This document shows positions 54,149-63,450 of a DNA stretch of 64,000 bases, in pieces. A program made the translations under genes and the position numbers. Under the pieces are notes generated by a model, which saw only the letters and a list, made by a program, of their open reading frames with translations, did not search any database and was not told where the DNA came from. Source of the stretch: Anaerolinea thermolimosa (lineage in GTDB: Bacteria > Chloroflexota > Anaerolineae > Anaerolineales > Anaerolineaceae); contig NZ_DF967965.1 of the NCBI RefSeq assembly GCF_001050195.2, positions 1,753,150 through 1,817,149 on the forward strand, written 5' to 3'. Each line of letters starts with the position of its first letter. Positions within the stretch are counted from its first letter, which is position 1.

Positions 54149-55654
54149 TTAATTCTTCAAGGTTTCCTCTCCCCTTAAAATTGCAATCGCCTTTTCTATC
54201 CTCTTCAAAACCTTATCATGCCCAATAATTTCCATACTTTCAAAAAGGGGTGGACTCACTTTTTGACCGGTCACAGCCACCCGAAGAATACCGAACACCT
54301 GTCCAGCAGTTAATCCCAGAGACTCCACCAGGGCCCGCATAGGAGGTTCCGCCTCTTCCACCGTCAAACGTGGTAACCCCTTTAACACCTGATAGCATCG
54401 TTCCGCCACATCCGCTGATTGTTCAGCGGTCAACCCCTTGGCGATGAGATCCTCTCGGAGAGGGTGAATCTCTTCCTCAAAGAAAAACCCGGCAAACTGC
54501 ACCACTTCATCCAGAGTACTCAAACGTTCCTGGATTAATGGGATAATCCTCAACAGGAGACTGTCATCTACAAAATAACCTGCTCGCACCAGGAAAGGCT
54601 TTACCCTCCTCGCCAGGTCTTCCCGCTCCAGCCGACGGATATGGAGACCGTTAAAATGATCCAGCTTGGTAAAGTTAATCGCGGCTGGAGAAGGGTTAAA
54701 CCGATCAACAGAGAATTTCTGGATTAAATCATCCATGGTAAAAAACTCTGTCTGATCATCATAACTCCATCCCATCAAAGCAATCCAATTCACCACCGCC
54801 TCAGGAAGATATCCCAGCTCCGCAAGGTCTTTAATATAAATTGAAAATCCGTCTTTCATCGCATCAGCGGCATCCCGCTTGCTCATCTTTCCTTTACCGC
54901 TCGGTTTAAGAAATACCGATAAGTGATAGAACCTGGGCATTTCCCATCCGAAAGCGCGAATAATTAAACCGTGTAAGGGAAACGTCGGCAACCATTCTGA
55001 GCCACGCAAAACATGCGTGATTTTCATGAGATGATCGTCAACCATGGCCGCCAGATGATAAAGGGCAAGCCCATCTGATTTCACGATAATATAATCATCA
55101 AGCAACCGGTTTTCAACCGTGATCTCCCCCCTGATTTCATCCATCACTGTGGTCGTTCCTTCTTTGGGGGTTTTAAAGCGAATGACGTGTTTTTCACCAC
55201 GTGCAACTCTTTCTGCCGCCTCCTGAACATCCAGTGTTCGGCAGAGTCCGTCATAGTGGGGATTCTCTTTACGTTGTTGTTGCTCCTGGCGCAGCTTCTC
55301 AAGGCGCTGGGGAGAACAAAAACAATAATAGGCATGTCCACTCTCGATTAACTGCCTGGCATATTCCTGATAAATGGCTTTCCGCTCAGATTGGCGGTAG
55401 GGCCCGTAAGGCCCACCAACATCGGGGCCTTCATCCCATTGCAGTCCCAGCCAGTGCATTCCATCAATGAGCTCCTGCTCCGCTGTAGGTACGTAGCGTT
55501 TCTGGTCGGTATCTTCAATGCGCAGGATGAACTGGCCGCCAGTCTTTCGCGCCAGCAAATAGTTATACAGGGCCATTCGCCCGCTCGCCAGATGCATACG
55601 CCCCGTCGGAGAAGGCGCAAAACGCACCCTCACCGGTTGTTCAATACCTGTCAT
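54149..55654 (-). CDS. gltX: glutamyl-tRNA synthetase
   Basis: The 501-residue protein has the class I HIGH region FAPSPTGRMHLASGRMALYN, LRIEDTDQKRYVPTAEQE near 40, YHLAAMVDDHLMKITHVLRG near 197, and KMSKR in SGKGKMSKRDAADAM near 257, with the anticodon-binding domain after 330. It charges tRNA-Glu. In organisms without GlnRS it also charges tRNA-Gln, and no glnS is seen here. The tRNA-Gln gene directly follows on the same strand. Confidence 0.96.
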   Translation of the reverse strand: MTGIEQPVRVRFAPSPTGRMHLASGRMALYNYLLARKTGGQFILRIEDTDQKRYVPTAEQELIDGMHWLGLQWDEGPDVGGPYGPYRQSERKAIYQEYARQLIESGHAYYCFCSPQRLEKLRQEQQQRKENPHYDGLCRTLDVQEAAERVARGEKHVIRFKTPKEGTTTVMDEIRGEITVENRLLDDYIIVKSDGLALYHLAAMVDDHLMKITHVLRGSEWLPTFPLHGLIIRAFGWEMPRFYHLSVFLKPSGKGKMSKRDAADAMKDGFSIYIKDLAELGYLPEAVVNWIALMGWSYDDQTEFFTMDDLIQKFSVDRFNPSPAAINFTKLDHFNGLHIRRLEREDLARRVKPFLVRAGYFVDDSLLLRIIPLIQERLSTLDEVVQFAGFFFEEEIHPLREDLIAKGLTAEQSADVAERCYQVLKGLPRLTVEEAEPPMRALVESLGLTAGQVFGILRVAVTGQKVSPPLFESMEIIGHDKVLKRIEKAIAILRGEETLKN

Positions 55655-55666
55655 AACGCTCCGTTA

Positions 55667-56791
55667 TTATTCAAAAGATTTTCTACGAAGGATTACGCTC
55701 TCCACGAGCCCAATACCAATGGCTAATGATACCATTGAACTGCCGCCGTAGCTGATAAAAGGCAAGGTTAAACCGGTCACCGGGATCACATTCAGGTTCA
55801 CCCCAATATTGACCGCCATCTGAAAAAAGAGGAGAACCCCAAAACCATACGCAAGTAAAGCTCCAAAAGGATCCGCCGCCAGTGCCGCTGCCCGAAAACA
55901 GCGCAGAATAACAAAAACTAACAATAGAATGACTATCACTGTCCCCACAAACCCAAATTCTGAAGCCATTGCCGAAAAAATGAAATCGGTATGCCGTACT
56001 TTTAAAAATCGCAGCTGAACCTGAGTACTATTCCCGTACCCCTGGCCAAATAATCCCCCCGATCCAATCGAGACAAGAGCCTGCTCTACATTATAAGTAT
56101 TTCCATGGCGTGCATTCGGGTCCGGAAATAGAAAAGTAGCGATTCGCTCCAGTTGATAGGGCTGAATGAAGGGAATTTTCGCCCCGGAAAAAAGCAGAGC
56201 CAGCAAGAGGATGACGAACACCGTCCCAACGCCGGCCAGAATCCAGAGATACTTCACTGGCAGGCCGCTCACCCATAACATCGACAACCAGATAACGATA
56301 ATGACGATTGAGGTGCTCAGGTTGGGCTGAAGAAGAATCCAGAGCACCACCCCAAAAGTGAGCAGGAAGCTGCTGATTACCCATCGAAAGTTACGTGGCC
56401 GTTCGCGCGTCTGGGCAAAAAAATTAGCAAGCACGATAATCATAATAATTTTTGCCAGTTCCGACGGCTGAATCAGAATTAAACCGGTGTCTAGCCAGCG
56501 CGCCGATCCAAAAAGTGCCGTTCCAAAGATATAAATCATCAAAAGGGAAAAAATAGCCACCCCATACAACAATCTGGCCAATGATGACCAGTAACGGTAA
56601 TCAATCAAGGAAAGGACAATAATTAATCCAAAGCTAATGAAAACATAAATCACCTGACGGGTCACCAGTTCAGCCAGCACCTCATTACCGGCAATTGCCG
56701 AACGAATCATCGCAACGCCGAAGATAGACAGGATGATGACCGCCCCAAATAATAAGAAATCAAACTGTTTCCAGGTTTCACGCCGAAGCAT
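55667..56791 (-). CDS. rodA: peptidoglycan glycosyltransferase RodA (SEDS family)
   Basis: This 374-residue protein has about ten transmembrane segments and SEDS motifs: ARWLDTGLILIQPSELAKI near residue 98, RHGNTYNVEQALVSIGSGGLFGQG near 230-250 and NVIPVTGLTLPFISYGGSSMV near 335. It polymerises lipid II in the elongation complex with the PBP2 encoded six genes upstream. It follows minE by 41 bases and is followed at 12 bases by gltX. Confidence 0.94.
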   Translation of the reverse strand: MLRRETWKQFDFLLFGAVIILSIFGVAMIRSAIAGNEVLAELVTRQVIYVFISFGLIIVLSLIDYRYWSSLARLLYGVAIFSLLMIYIFGTALFGSARWLDTGLILIQPSELAKIIMIIVLANFFAQTRERPRNFRWVISSFLLTFGVVLWILLQPNLSTSIVIIVIWLSMLWVSGLPVKYLWILAGVGTVFVILLLALLFSGAKIPFIQPYQLERIATFLFPDPNARHGNTYNVEQALVSIGSGGLFGQGYGNSTQVQLRFLKVRHTDFIFSAMASEFGFVGTVIVILLLVFVILRCFRAAALAADPFGALLAYGFGVLLFFQMAVNIGVNLNVIPVTGLTLPFISYGGSSMVSLAIGIGLVESVILRRKSFE

Positions 56792-56832
56792 ATACTACCG
56801 CTATTTTCCAGACCTCTGGATCAGAAACCACT

Positions 56833-57096
56833 TTATCGTTTGCGCACAGCAGGTTTCAAAGGAATGTCTGCCAGAAGTCGATGCTCGCGGCCATCCTGTG
56901 ACATACTGATATTTACCCCCGCAGGATCAATAGGAACATATCGCGAGATTACCTCTAAAAGTTCGTTTTTCATCTCTTCCAACTGCATCGGGCTGAGATC
57001 AGTGCGATCATTGATCAATACCAGCTTTAACCGGTCTTTTGCCTGCCCGGCGCTGCGATTCTTTTGTCCGGTCAGCCATTCCAGCCAGCCTGCCAT
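56833..57096 (-). CDS. minE: cell-division topological factor MinE
   Basis: The 87-residue protein contains the MinE pattern AKDRLKLVLINDRTDLSPMQ then LEEMKNELLEVISRYVPID near residues 19-55, and a beta strand with VNISMSQDGREHRLLADIP. It stimulates MinD ATPase and limits MinCD to the poles. It begins one base after the minD stop. Confidence 0.93.
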   Translation of the reverse strand: MAGWLEWLTGQKNRSAGQAKDRLKLVLINDRTDLSPMQLEEMKNELLEVISRYVPIDPAGVNISMSQDGREHRLLADIPLKPAVRKR

Positions 57097-57097
57097 A

Positions 57098-57901
57098 TCA
57101 ATTTCCTCCTGAGCGCATCATCCGGGCTAACTTCTGGAAGAGACCCTCCTTATCATCCAGAGGCAGGAAGGGAACGGCCTCGCCGTTTAACCGACGTGCG
57201 ATATTTTGAAATGCCTCTCCTGCCTTCGATTTTCCGTCCAGAGCCACTGGCTGTCCTTTATTGGTACTGATCACCACATTTTCATCTTCAGGGATAATCC
57301 CAATCAGCTCGATGGCCAGCAACTCAACGACATCCTCCGCCGACAGCATGTCTCCCCGTTTTACAAGCACGGGGTTGAGTCGGTTAATAATTAACCGCGC
57401 AGGACCCTTTTCCTCGGCTTCAATCAAACCAATGATACGATCGGCATCACGTACCGCCGACACCTCAGGGTTCGTCACTACGATGGCCAGATCTGCCGGT
57501 GCAAGAGCATTGCGAAATCCACGTTCAATCCCTGCTGGAGAATCGATCAGAATCCAGTCAAATTCTCCACGCAAGTCATCCGTCAGCCGAACCATATCAC
57601 TGGGCGAAACGGCGTTTTTGTCACGCGTCTGAGCTGCAGGAATAAGGTACAGCTCAGGTAAGCGTTTATCTCGGATCATTGCCTGGCGCAACCTGCAACG
57701 GCCTTCCACAACATCAACCAGATCATAAACAATTCGGTTCTCCAACCCAAGCACCACATCCAGGTTTCGCAACCCGATGTCTCCATCCAGGCAGATCACC
57801 TTTTTTCCGATCCGTGCCAGTGCTACCGCCAGATTGGCCGTCGTGGTCGTCTTCCCGACGCCACCTTTTCCTGAGGTTACCGTGACCACTGTCGCTGACA
57901 T
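57098..57901 (-). CDS. minD: septum-site-determining ATPase MinD
   Basis: The 267-residue protein has the deviant Walker A VTSGKGGVGKTTTTANLAVAL near 8, split here as SGKGGVGKTTTTANL, then LDGDIGLRNLDVVLGLENRI near 38, LIDSPAGIERGF near 118 and a C-terminal amphipathic helix (DKEGLFQKLARMMRS). It recruits MinC and MinE to the membrane. It lies between minC and minE with short gaps. Confidence 0.96.
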   Translation of the reverse strand: MSATVVTVTSGKGGVGKTTTTANLAVALARIGKKVICLDGDIGLRNLDVVLGLENRIVYDLVDVVEGRCRLRQAMIRDKRLPELYLIPAAQTRDKNAVSPSDMVRLTDDLRGEFDWILIDSPAGIERGFRNALAPADLAIVVTNPEVSAVRDADRIIGLIEAEEKGPARLIINRLNPVLVKRGDMLSAEDVVELLAIELIGIIPEDENVVISTNKGQPVALDGKSKAGEAFQNIARRLNGEAVPFLPLDDKEGLFQKLARMMRSGGN

Positions 57902-57920
57902 TCTTTTTATTTACCCCTTC

Positions 57921-58610
57921 TTATCTTACTTTCGCCTTCCAGGTTTCAGTAACCACCCGGCCATCCTGAATTGAGACCATTTCAGGCTCTGGTTTTCCTC
58001 GCCGGGGTGGCAGGGTGAGTGTGTACCCGGCGATCCGTAATTGCATGGGATCCATTTCCATAGCACATACGACTGCCTTTTCATTCCCATCCATTCCGGC
58101 GTGGACCATACCTTTAAGACGCCCCCATACCACAACGCTACCCCCGGCATAAATTTCACCTCCAGGGTTGACATCCCCAATGACCACCACATGGCCATTG
58201 TGTGAGATTTTAAATCCCGAGCGTATCGTCCGGTGAACAAGAATAGCCGTTTCACCACCCAGGTTGGTATCAAGTGATCGTACGGTTCGTTCTGGCCGGG
58301 GGGTATGGATACGTGTCGCCAGCCCAAGGGCTTGAGCATTCTTTTCGGTTACCGGTGAGTTACTGAGAACAGCCCATAGAGCAATTCCCTTTTCGGAGAA
58401 ACGATCACGAAGCACACCAACTTCAGCTGCCCGCAGGATATGGTTTCCGACGTCCAGTGCTACGCGCGCCCCATTTAAAAAACCGGCTCGTTCTTCAAGC
58501 ATCTGATACAACGCAGATTCCAGCTCGGGCCACTCTCCTTCTCCCAGGGTAATCAACAGACCATCCCGAATACCTTTGATATTGACAGCCTGTTTATTCT
58601 GCATCACCAT
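57921..58610 (-). CDS. minC: septum-site-determining inhibitor MinC
   Basis: The 229-residue protein has an N-terminal domain (VNIKGIRDGLLITLGEGEW) and the C-terminal beta-helix at about 110-210 with TIRSGFKISHNGHVVVIGD, VNPGGEIYAGGSVVVWGRLKG and MVHAGMDGNEKAVVCAM. It blocks FtsZ assembly away from midcell. GGAG lies 11 bases before the ATG. Confidence 0.93.
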   Translation of the reverse strand: MVMQNKQAVNIKGIRDGLLITLGEGEWPELESALYQMLEERAGFLNGARVALDVGNHILRAAEVGVLRDRFSEKGIALWAVLSNSPVTEKNAQALGLATRIHTPRPERTVRSLDTNLGGETAILVHRTIRSGFKISHNGHVVVIGDVNPGGEIYAGGSVVVWGRLKGMVHAGMDGNEKAVVCAMEMDPMQLRIAGYTLTLPPRRGKPEPEMVSIQDGRVVTETWKAKVR

Positions 58611-58637
58611 ATCAAGATTGCTCCATCGGTCGATGAA

Positions 58638-60755
58638 TTAAGGAGTACCTGTCTCCTGCCCTGAATCAAATGCTTTGAGCCGGAAATAACTCTCGATCAC
58701 GTTTCGTACAATCGGAGCCGCTACACTCGCGCCTTCGCCACCATTATACACGAAAGCCACCACCGCAATTTCTGGATCATCATACGGAGCGTAACCAAAA
58801 TACCACGAGTGAGTTGGCCAGCTTCCACGGTTGCAAAGGTTTTTCTCTCGGGCAATATTGTCACAGTATTCTGCTGTGCCGGTTTTCCCGGCAGAATTCT
58901 GCACAGGCGAATTTTCCCAGACCTTTTTCGCCGTACCCTCGGTCACCACCAGGCGCATCCCTTCCTTGGCTAACTGAACTACCCAGGGTTGCACAGTCTT
59001 TGTCTCACCGGTTAAAAGGTTATTTTCGTCATACACCTTGATTACCGGATCTTTAGTAATATCCCATTTGAGTTTTGGCTCAAAGGGTTTAACCACATTT
59101 CCTTCAGAATCGAGAATGTCATGAATTAAAGTGGGCTGCATGTACTTTCCGTCATTGGCAAGAATCGCCGCTGAAACAAGCACCTGGAGGGGCGTAGCCA
59201 GAATATATCCCTGTCCCATGGAAGCAATATAAGTATCGCCCGGCAGCCAGCTCTCCCCCAGGTTGCGGCGTTTCCAGTCCGGGTTAGGAATCAACCCGCT
59301 CGCTTCACCGGGCAGCTCAATGCCGGTCCGTTGACCGTACCCGAGCGCCATGGCATATTCAGCCAATCTCCAGGGTCCCAGACCACTCACCCCATCCGGG
59401 GCGTAACCGCCACCAATCTTATAAAAATACACATCACAGGAGTTTGCCACCCCTTCTAACCAGTTCATTTCCCCGTGACCTTCCGGTTTCCAGCACACAT
59501 ATGTAAATGGACGTACCGGTTCATTTAACAAATTCCGTTCAATCACCGTAATCTGGCCAGGATCGTTTAATTTTTGCTCCGGAGTGACTACACCTTCATT
59601 AAGTGCCCCAATAGCCGTGGGCATCTTAAATACCGAACCTGGCGGGTGCTCTGCCGAGATAGCATGATTGAATAGTGGCTTCCAGGGATCATTTACTAGC
59701 TGATTGTAATAATCCCCGGGTATAAACCTGGCCATCCGGTTATTTTCGTACGTGGGATAATTCACCAGAGCAAGGATCTCTCCAGTTTTCGGATTCATGG
59801 CAATCACGACACCATTGGATGACCGGGTTTCATGAAACCAGTTATTCCAAAAGTTAATCTCACCAACCAGTGCTTCCTGCGCGGCGTTTTGCAACCGGGT
59901 ATCGATAGTCAAGCGAATATTATTCCCTGGCACAGGGTCAACCGGGGTGGTCAGATTACGCAGCTCCTTCCCTGAAACATCCACCTCCACCAGGCGTTCT
60001 CCGTTTTTTCCCCCCAGGATATCCTGCATGGTTGCTTCGATCCCTGCATAACCCACCTTATCTCTCCCGGGGACAAACCCTTTGTTTCGATAATAAGCCT
60101 CATCCACAGCTGGAATCGGGCCTAAAAAACCAATGATGGTGGAAGTAAGGGAACCTGTGGGATAATCGCGTACACTTTCCACTTCAATACCCACCCCGGG
60201 TAATTCTGACGAGCGGGCGCGAATCTTCATCGCCAGTTCAGGTTCGATATTGCACTTAATTCGCATGGGTGCATAAGGTGCGTTGGTATCGGCAATATAG
60301 ACAATCTGCATGATCCCCAGTTCAGTTCGGCATGGAGAAAACAGACGAACGGTTTCTTCATTAATCTCTCCCGCGCTGACCGGTACCCCAATGAGCGCCG
60401 ACAAACGCCGATACACTGCCTGAACATTTTCATCCAGATCGGTATTTAATTTTCTTGGATCTCCACCTGCTGAAGGATCACCAGGGAGTTCTGCTGGCGT
60501 AATCACAACGTTATAAGAAGCAATATTCCGCGCCAGCACATAATCATTACGATCATAGATGATGCCGCGTTGAGTTGGAACACTGATGCGAGTCGTTCGG
60601 TTTTCTTCAGCTTGCTCCAGGAATTTTGCCCCTTCAACCACCTGATAATCGAACAATTTATAAATGTAAAAACCAGCAATTAAAACTACCAGCACCATCA
60701 CACTGATCAAACGCCAGTGTTCAAACCAGAATGAATCAGAACGGCGATATTCCAT
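58638..60755 (-). CDS. mrdA: penicillin-binding protein 2 (peptidoglycan D,D-transpeptidase)
   Basis: The 705-residue protein has one N-terminal membrane helix (residues 17-38), the RGIIYDRNDYVLA pedestal motif near 63, and the transpeptidase triads: Ser374-xx-Lys377 in HPPGSVFKMP, SCD in GVANSCDVYFYK near 439, and KTGT in SAGKTGTAEY near 632. It crosslinks side-wall peptidoglycan with RodA. Its ATG overlaps the mreD stop. An insertion of about 45 residues precedes the second motif. Confidence 0.94.
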   Translation of the reverse strand: MEYRRSDSFWFEHWRLISVMVLVVLIAGFYIYKLFDYQVVEGAKFLEQAEENRTTRISVPTQRGIIYDRNDYVLARNIASYNVVITPAELPGDPSAGGDPRKLNTDLDENVQAVYRRLSALIGVPVSAGEINEETVRLFSPCRTELGIMQIVYIADTNAPYAPMRIKCNIEPELAMKIRARSSELPGVGIEVESVRDYPTGSLTSTIIGFLGPIPAVDEAYYRNKGFVPGRDKVGYAGIEATMQDILGGKNGERLVEVDVSGKELRNLTTPVDPVPGNNIRLTIDTRLQNAAQEALVGEINFWNNWFHETRSSNGVVIAMNPKTGEILALVNYPTYENNRMARFIPGDYYNQLVNDPWKPLFNHAISAEHPPGSVFKMPTAIGALNEGVVTPEQKLNDPGQITVIERNLLNEPVRPFTYVCWKPEGHGEMNWLEGVANSCDVYFYKIGGGYAPDGVSGLGPWRLAEYAMALGYGQRTGIELPGEASGLIPNPDWKRRNLGESWLPGDTYIASMGQGYILATPLQVLVSAAILANDGKYMQPTLIHDILDSEGNVVKPFEPKLKWDITKDPVIKVYDENNLLTGETKTVQPWVVQLAKEGMRLVVTEGTAKKVWENSPVQNSAGKTGTAEYCDNIAREKNLCNRGSWPTHSWYFGYAPYDDPEIAVVAFVYNGGEGASVAAPIVRNVIESYFRLKAFDSGQETGTP

Positions 60756-61252
60756 TAAGTCACCTCCTCAAGCGAAACCGACCGGGTCAGATCGGCCACC
60801 AGAGCATACACAGGTAAAGCCAGTAACAGGTTTAATAACAAACCTGGTAAGAGAACCAGGTTAATGCTCTCCACCATGGGCAGAGGTACTCCTTGAACAC
60901 GTAAGGTTATCCATTGAAAACCTTCTGACAGAACAGTGCCAATCAAGGTTGTAAGAAACATGGCCAGAACAGGCGTCTGCCATACCTGAGAGCTTAAGAA
61001 CCGCGCTAAAACGGCTACACCAAGATACGTTAACGGAAACACAAACCATGGCACCCCGGAAATGAAACCTACCATTAATCCGGCCATTAATGCCCATGCA
61101 ATGGAAGTTGTATCATGACGCCGGATTGCCACAGCAATGATCACAAGCAATACCAGATCGGCTGTCCCATGGAGTAAAACCAGAGAACGGAAAACAGAAG
61201 TCTGGAAAATGACCACCAGAATCATCACCGGAATTCCAAGGATAACAGCCAT
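60755..61252 (-). CDS. mreD: rod-shape-determining protein MreD
   Basis: The 165-residue protein has five or six membrane segments and the MreD arrangement, with SVFRSLVLLHGTADLVLLV near 18 and TTLIGTVLSEGFQWITLRV near 100. MreD sequences are weakly conserved, but the position between mreC and the PBP2 gene is diagnostic. The start has no clear ribosome site and follows mreC by 20 bases. Confidence 0.88.
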   Translation of the reverse strand: MAVILGIPVMILVVIFQTSVFRSLVLLHGTADLVLLVIIAVAIRRHDTTSIAWALMAGLMVGFISGVPWFVFPLTYLGVAVLARFLSSQVWQTPVLAMFLTTLIGTVLSEGFQWITLRVQGVPLPMVESINLVLLPGLLLNLLLALPVYALVADLTRSVSLEEVT

Positions 61253-61272
61253 ATTAAAAATTCAATGTCCTG

Positions 61273-62106
61273 TTATGGTATGAGAGGGGTAATATCAACG
61301 GGATTGAAATCGGTTACCACCAGTACCGCCCGCAACGTGGCAAAGTTCACCGCTGGCTGCACAGATGCCGTCTGAAACAACTCAGTTTCCATCCGTCGTA
61401 CCGACACCACCTGCCCAACAAGAATATTTTCAGGATAAATTCCCCCAAGAGCGGAAGTAAGAATCACATCACCCGGTTTCAGGGTTACATCCTGAGGAAC
61501 CATCTCCAGAGAGATATCTCCCGTAAGCGAACCAGTCAACATCGCTTCAATAGCCCCCGAAGCCAATTTTACATTGACTGCTGAACCTGCATCATTGATC
61601 AACTGGACTCTTGCTGCATTGGCGATGACAGCATCGATGCGCCCCACCAATCCCTGTGCAGTGACAACGGGCATTCCTCGCCGAAGCCCGTCATCTGATC
61701 CCTTGTCAATAATAACGTAATGAAGAAATGGGCTGGGGTCTCTCCCAATCACCGCCGCCGCCACATAGGTATCTTCCGGGCGTGAGCGGGCAAATCGTAA
61801 CAACTCATAAAGAAGCTCCGTATCTTTGAGCTGTTGCTGTAACTCAACCACCTGGCTTTGCAGGCGAGCATTCTCATTTTGAAGAATGTCCACCTGCTGC
61901 CGTAAAGCAGCCAGCTCCTGTGGAGAATTCAGCATCTGGTAGATCGCCGTGAACCGTATTGAAAGCCAGCGTTGTGTGGCGATCACCGGTGCAGAGGCCA
62001 GCGAAAAAACCGGCGTGAGGTAACCACCCAGTGCCAGAGCGAGAAGCCCCGCTCCCAGCAACACCAGCACTCCGGCCTTCCAGAACTTCTTAAGAACAAA
62101 AATCAT
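61273..62106 (-). CDS. mreC: rod-shape-determining protein MreC
   Basis: This 277-residue protein has an N-terminal membrane helix (residues 12-32), a coiled coil (LRQQVDILQNENARLQSQVV) and the beta domain with VAAAVIGRDPSPFLHYVIID, MPVVTAQGLVGRID and PGDVILTSALGGIYPENILVG. It links MreB to the periplasmic wall machinery. It lies between mreB and mreD. Confidence 0.94.
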   Translation of the reverse strand: MIFVLKKFWKAGVLVLLGAGLLALALGGYLTPVFSLASAPVIATQRWLSIRFTAIYQMLNSPQELAALRQQVDILQNENARLQSQVVELQQQLKDTELLYELLRFARSRPEDTYVAAAVIGRDPSPFLHYVIIDKGSDDGLRRGMPVVTAQGLVGRIDAVIANAARVQLINDAGSAVNVKLASGAIEAMLTGSLTGDISLEMVPQDVTLKPGDVILTSALGGIYPENILVGQVVSVRRMETELFQTASVQPAVNFATLRAVLVVTDFNPVDITPLIP

Positions 62107-62144
62107 AGGTCAACGGGGGAAAAGCGGCCAACATGGATCGACCA

Positions 62145-63209
62145 TTAACCGCGTGAACCGTTACGATCGATACTCACCAGGAATTTTTCGTATCGTTCCA
62201 GATCTTCCAGAATCATTCCTGCACCGCGTGCCACACAAGTCATCGGGTCTTCCGCAACCCATACCCTCAAATGGAGTTCCTCGGTCAACCGATCGGCTAA
62301 ACCCTGCAACTGGGCTCCACCCCCTGCCAGGCAAATACCTGTCTCTATCAAGTCAGCCACAATTTCAGGCGGGGCTTCATCCAGGGCATCTTTGATCGTA
62401 TCCACAATCACCTGAACCGAACCCGCCATTGACTCACGAATCTCTACCGAGGAAATTTCCAGCGACTCAGGTAAGCCAGAAATCAGGTTACGGCCCCGAA
62501 CCATCATTGTCTTCTCTTCAGGAAGCCGATATGCAGAGCCAATCTGGATCTTGACCTGTTCCGCCATGCGCTCTCCGATGAAGAGGTTGTACTTGTTGCG
62601 AATATAGTTAATAATATCCTGATCAAGCTCATCACCGGCTACGCGCAAAGACCGCGAGACCACAATTTCGCCAATAGACATCACCGCCACTTCGGTGGTA
62701 CCTCCGCCAATATCCACAACCATGGTACCCCGTACATCTGAGACGGGCAACCCTGCTCCCAGGGCGGCCGCACGTGGCTCCTCGATGAGAAAAACCTCCC
62801 GCGCCCCGGCTGCACTGGCCGCATCCAGAACTGCGCGTTTTTCAACTTCCGTAGCCCCAGAAGGGATTCCAATCACCACTCGCGGACGAGGCATCGGGAC
62901 AATGCTCTGTTGATGAGCCTTGCTGATGAAGTATTCCAGCATCGCGTGGGTAATTTCGAACTCCGAAATGACCCCGTCCCGCAGTGGACGGATTGCGATT
63001 ACATTCGTTGGCGTTCGCCCCACCATCTCTTTCGCCTGTACACCGATAGCAATGGGTCGGCGGGTACGTTTATCGATCGTCACCCACGAAGGTTCGTTTA
63101 TCACAATCCCCTTCCCGCGGACGTTTACCAATGTATTCGCTGTCCCAAGGTCAATGCCAATGTCCAGCGAGAATAAACCCAACAACCATCGAAAGGGATC
63201 AAACGCCAA
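62145..63209 (-). CDS. mreB: rod-shape-determining actin MreB
   Basis: The 354-residue protein has the actin-fold motifs SLDIGIDLGTANTLVNVRGK near residue 14, VIAIRPLRDGVISEFEIT near 70, MVVDIGGGTTEVAVMSIGE near 165 and GICLAGGGAQLQGLADRL near 292. It directs side-wall synthesis. The start appears to be TTG, with GGAGAA seven or eight bases upstream; no ATG or GTG fits the family N-terminus. It heads the morphogenesis operon. Confidence 0.95.
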   Translation of the reverse strand: MAFDPFRWLLGLFSLDIGIDLGTANTLVNVRGKGIVINEPSWVTIDKRTRRPIAIGVQAKEMVGRTPTNVIAIRPLRDGVISEFEITHAMLEYFISKAHQQSIVPMPRPRVVIGIPSGATEVEKRAVLDAASAAGAREVFLIEEPRAAALGAGLPVSDVRGTMVVDIGGGTTEVAVMSIGEIVVSRSLRVAGDELDQDIINYIRNKYNLFIGERMAEQVKIQIGSAYRLPEEKTMMVRGRNLISGLPESLEISSVEIRESMAGSVQVIVDTIKDALDEAPPEIVADLIETGICLAGGGAQLQGLADRLTEELHLRVWVAEDPMTCVARGAGMILEDLERYEKFLVSIDRNGSRG

Positions 63210-63267
63210 GGGAATGTTCTCCAGTGATACTATTTAAGTTGGTTTTCAGGTACATACCTTCGCCCGA

Positions 63268-63276
63268 ATTATACCA
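63268..63276 (-). promoter_or_regulatory. extended -10 promoter of the mre-min-rodA operon
   Basis: The minus strand reads TGGTATAAT about 60 bases before the mreB start. A -35 is not obvious, as expected for extended -10 promoters. Confidence 0.6.
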
Positions 63277-63334
63277 TTTTTCGGGACTCCTATTTTTTAG
63301 TCCTCCTTTCTACCCCATCCATGATAAATGTCAC

Positions 63335-63363
63335 TTGTTAAAGAGATAGGGGGGTCTTAGAAT
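63335..63363 (+). promoter_or_regulatory. candidate promoter of the iron-sulfur oxidoreductase gene
   Basis: TTGTTA and TAGAAT are 17 bases apart, about 85 bases before ATG 63451. Confidence 0.4.
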
Positions 63364-63450
63364 GGTATAGATTTTAACCGGATAAGATTACCTCTTTTAT
63401 CAAAACCGTGCGGTTTAGCCATTTTTCCACGTGAGGAGTGTAAAAGACGC

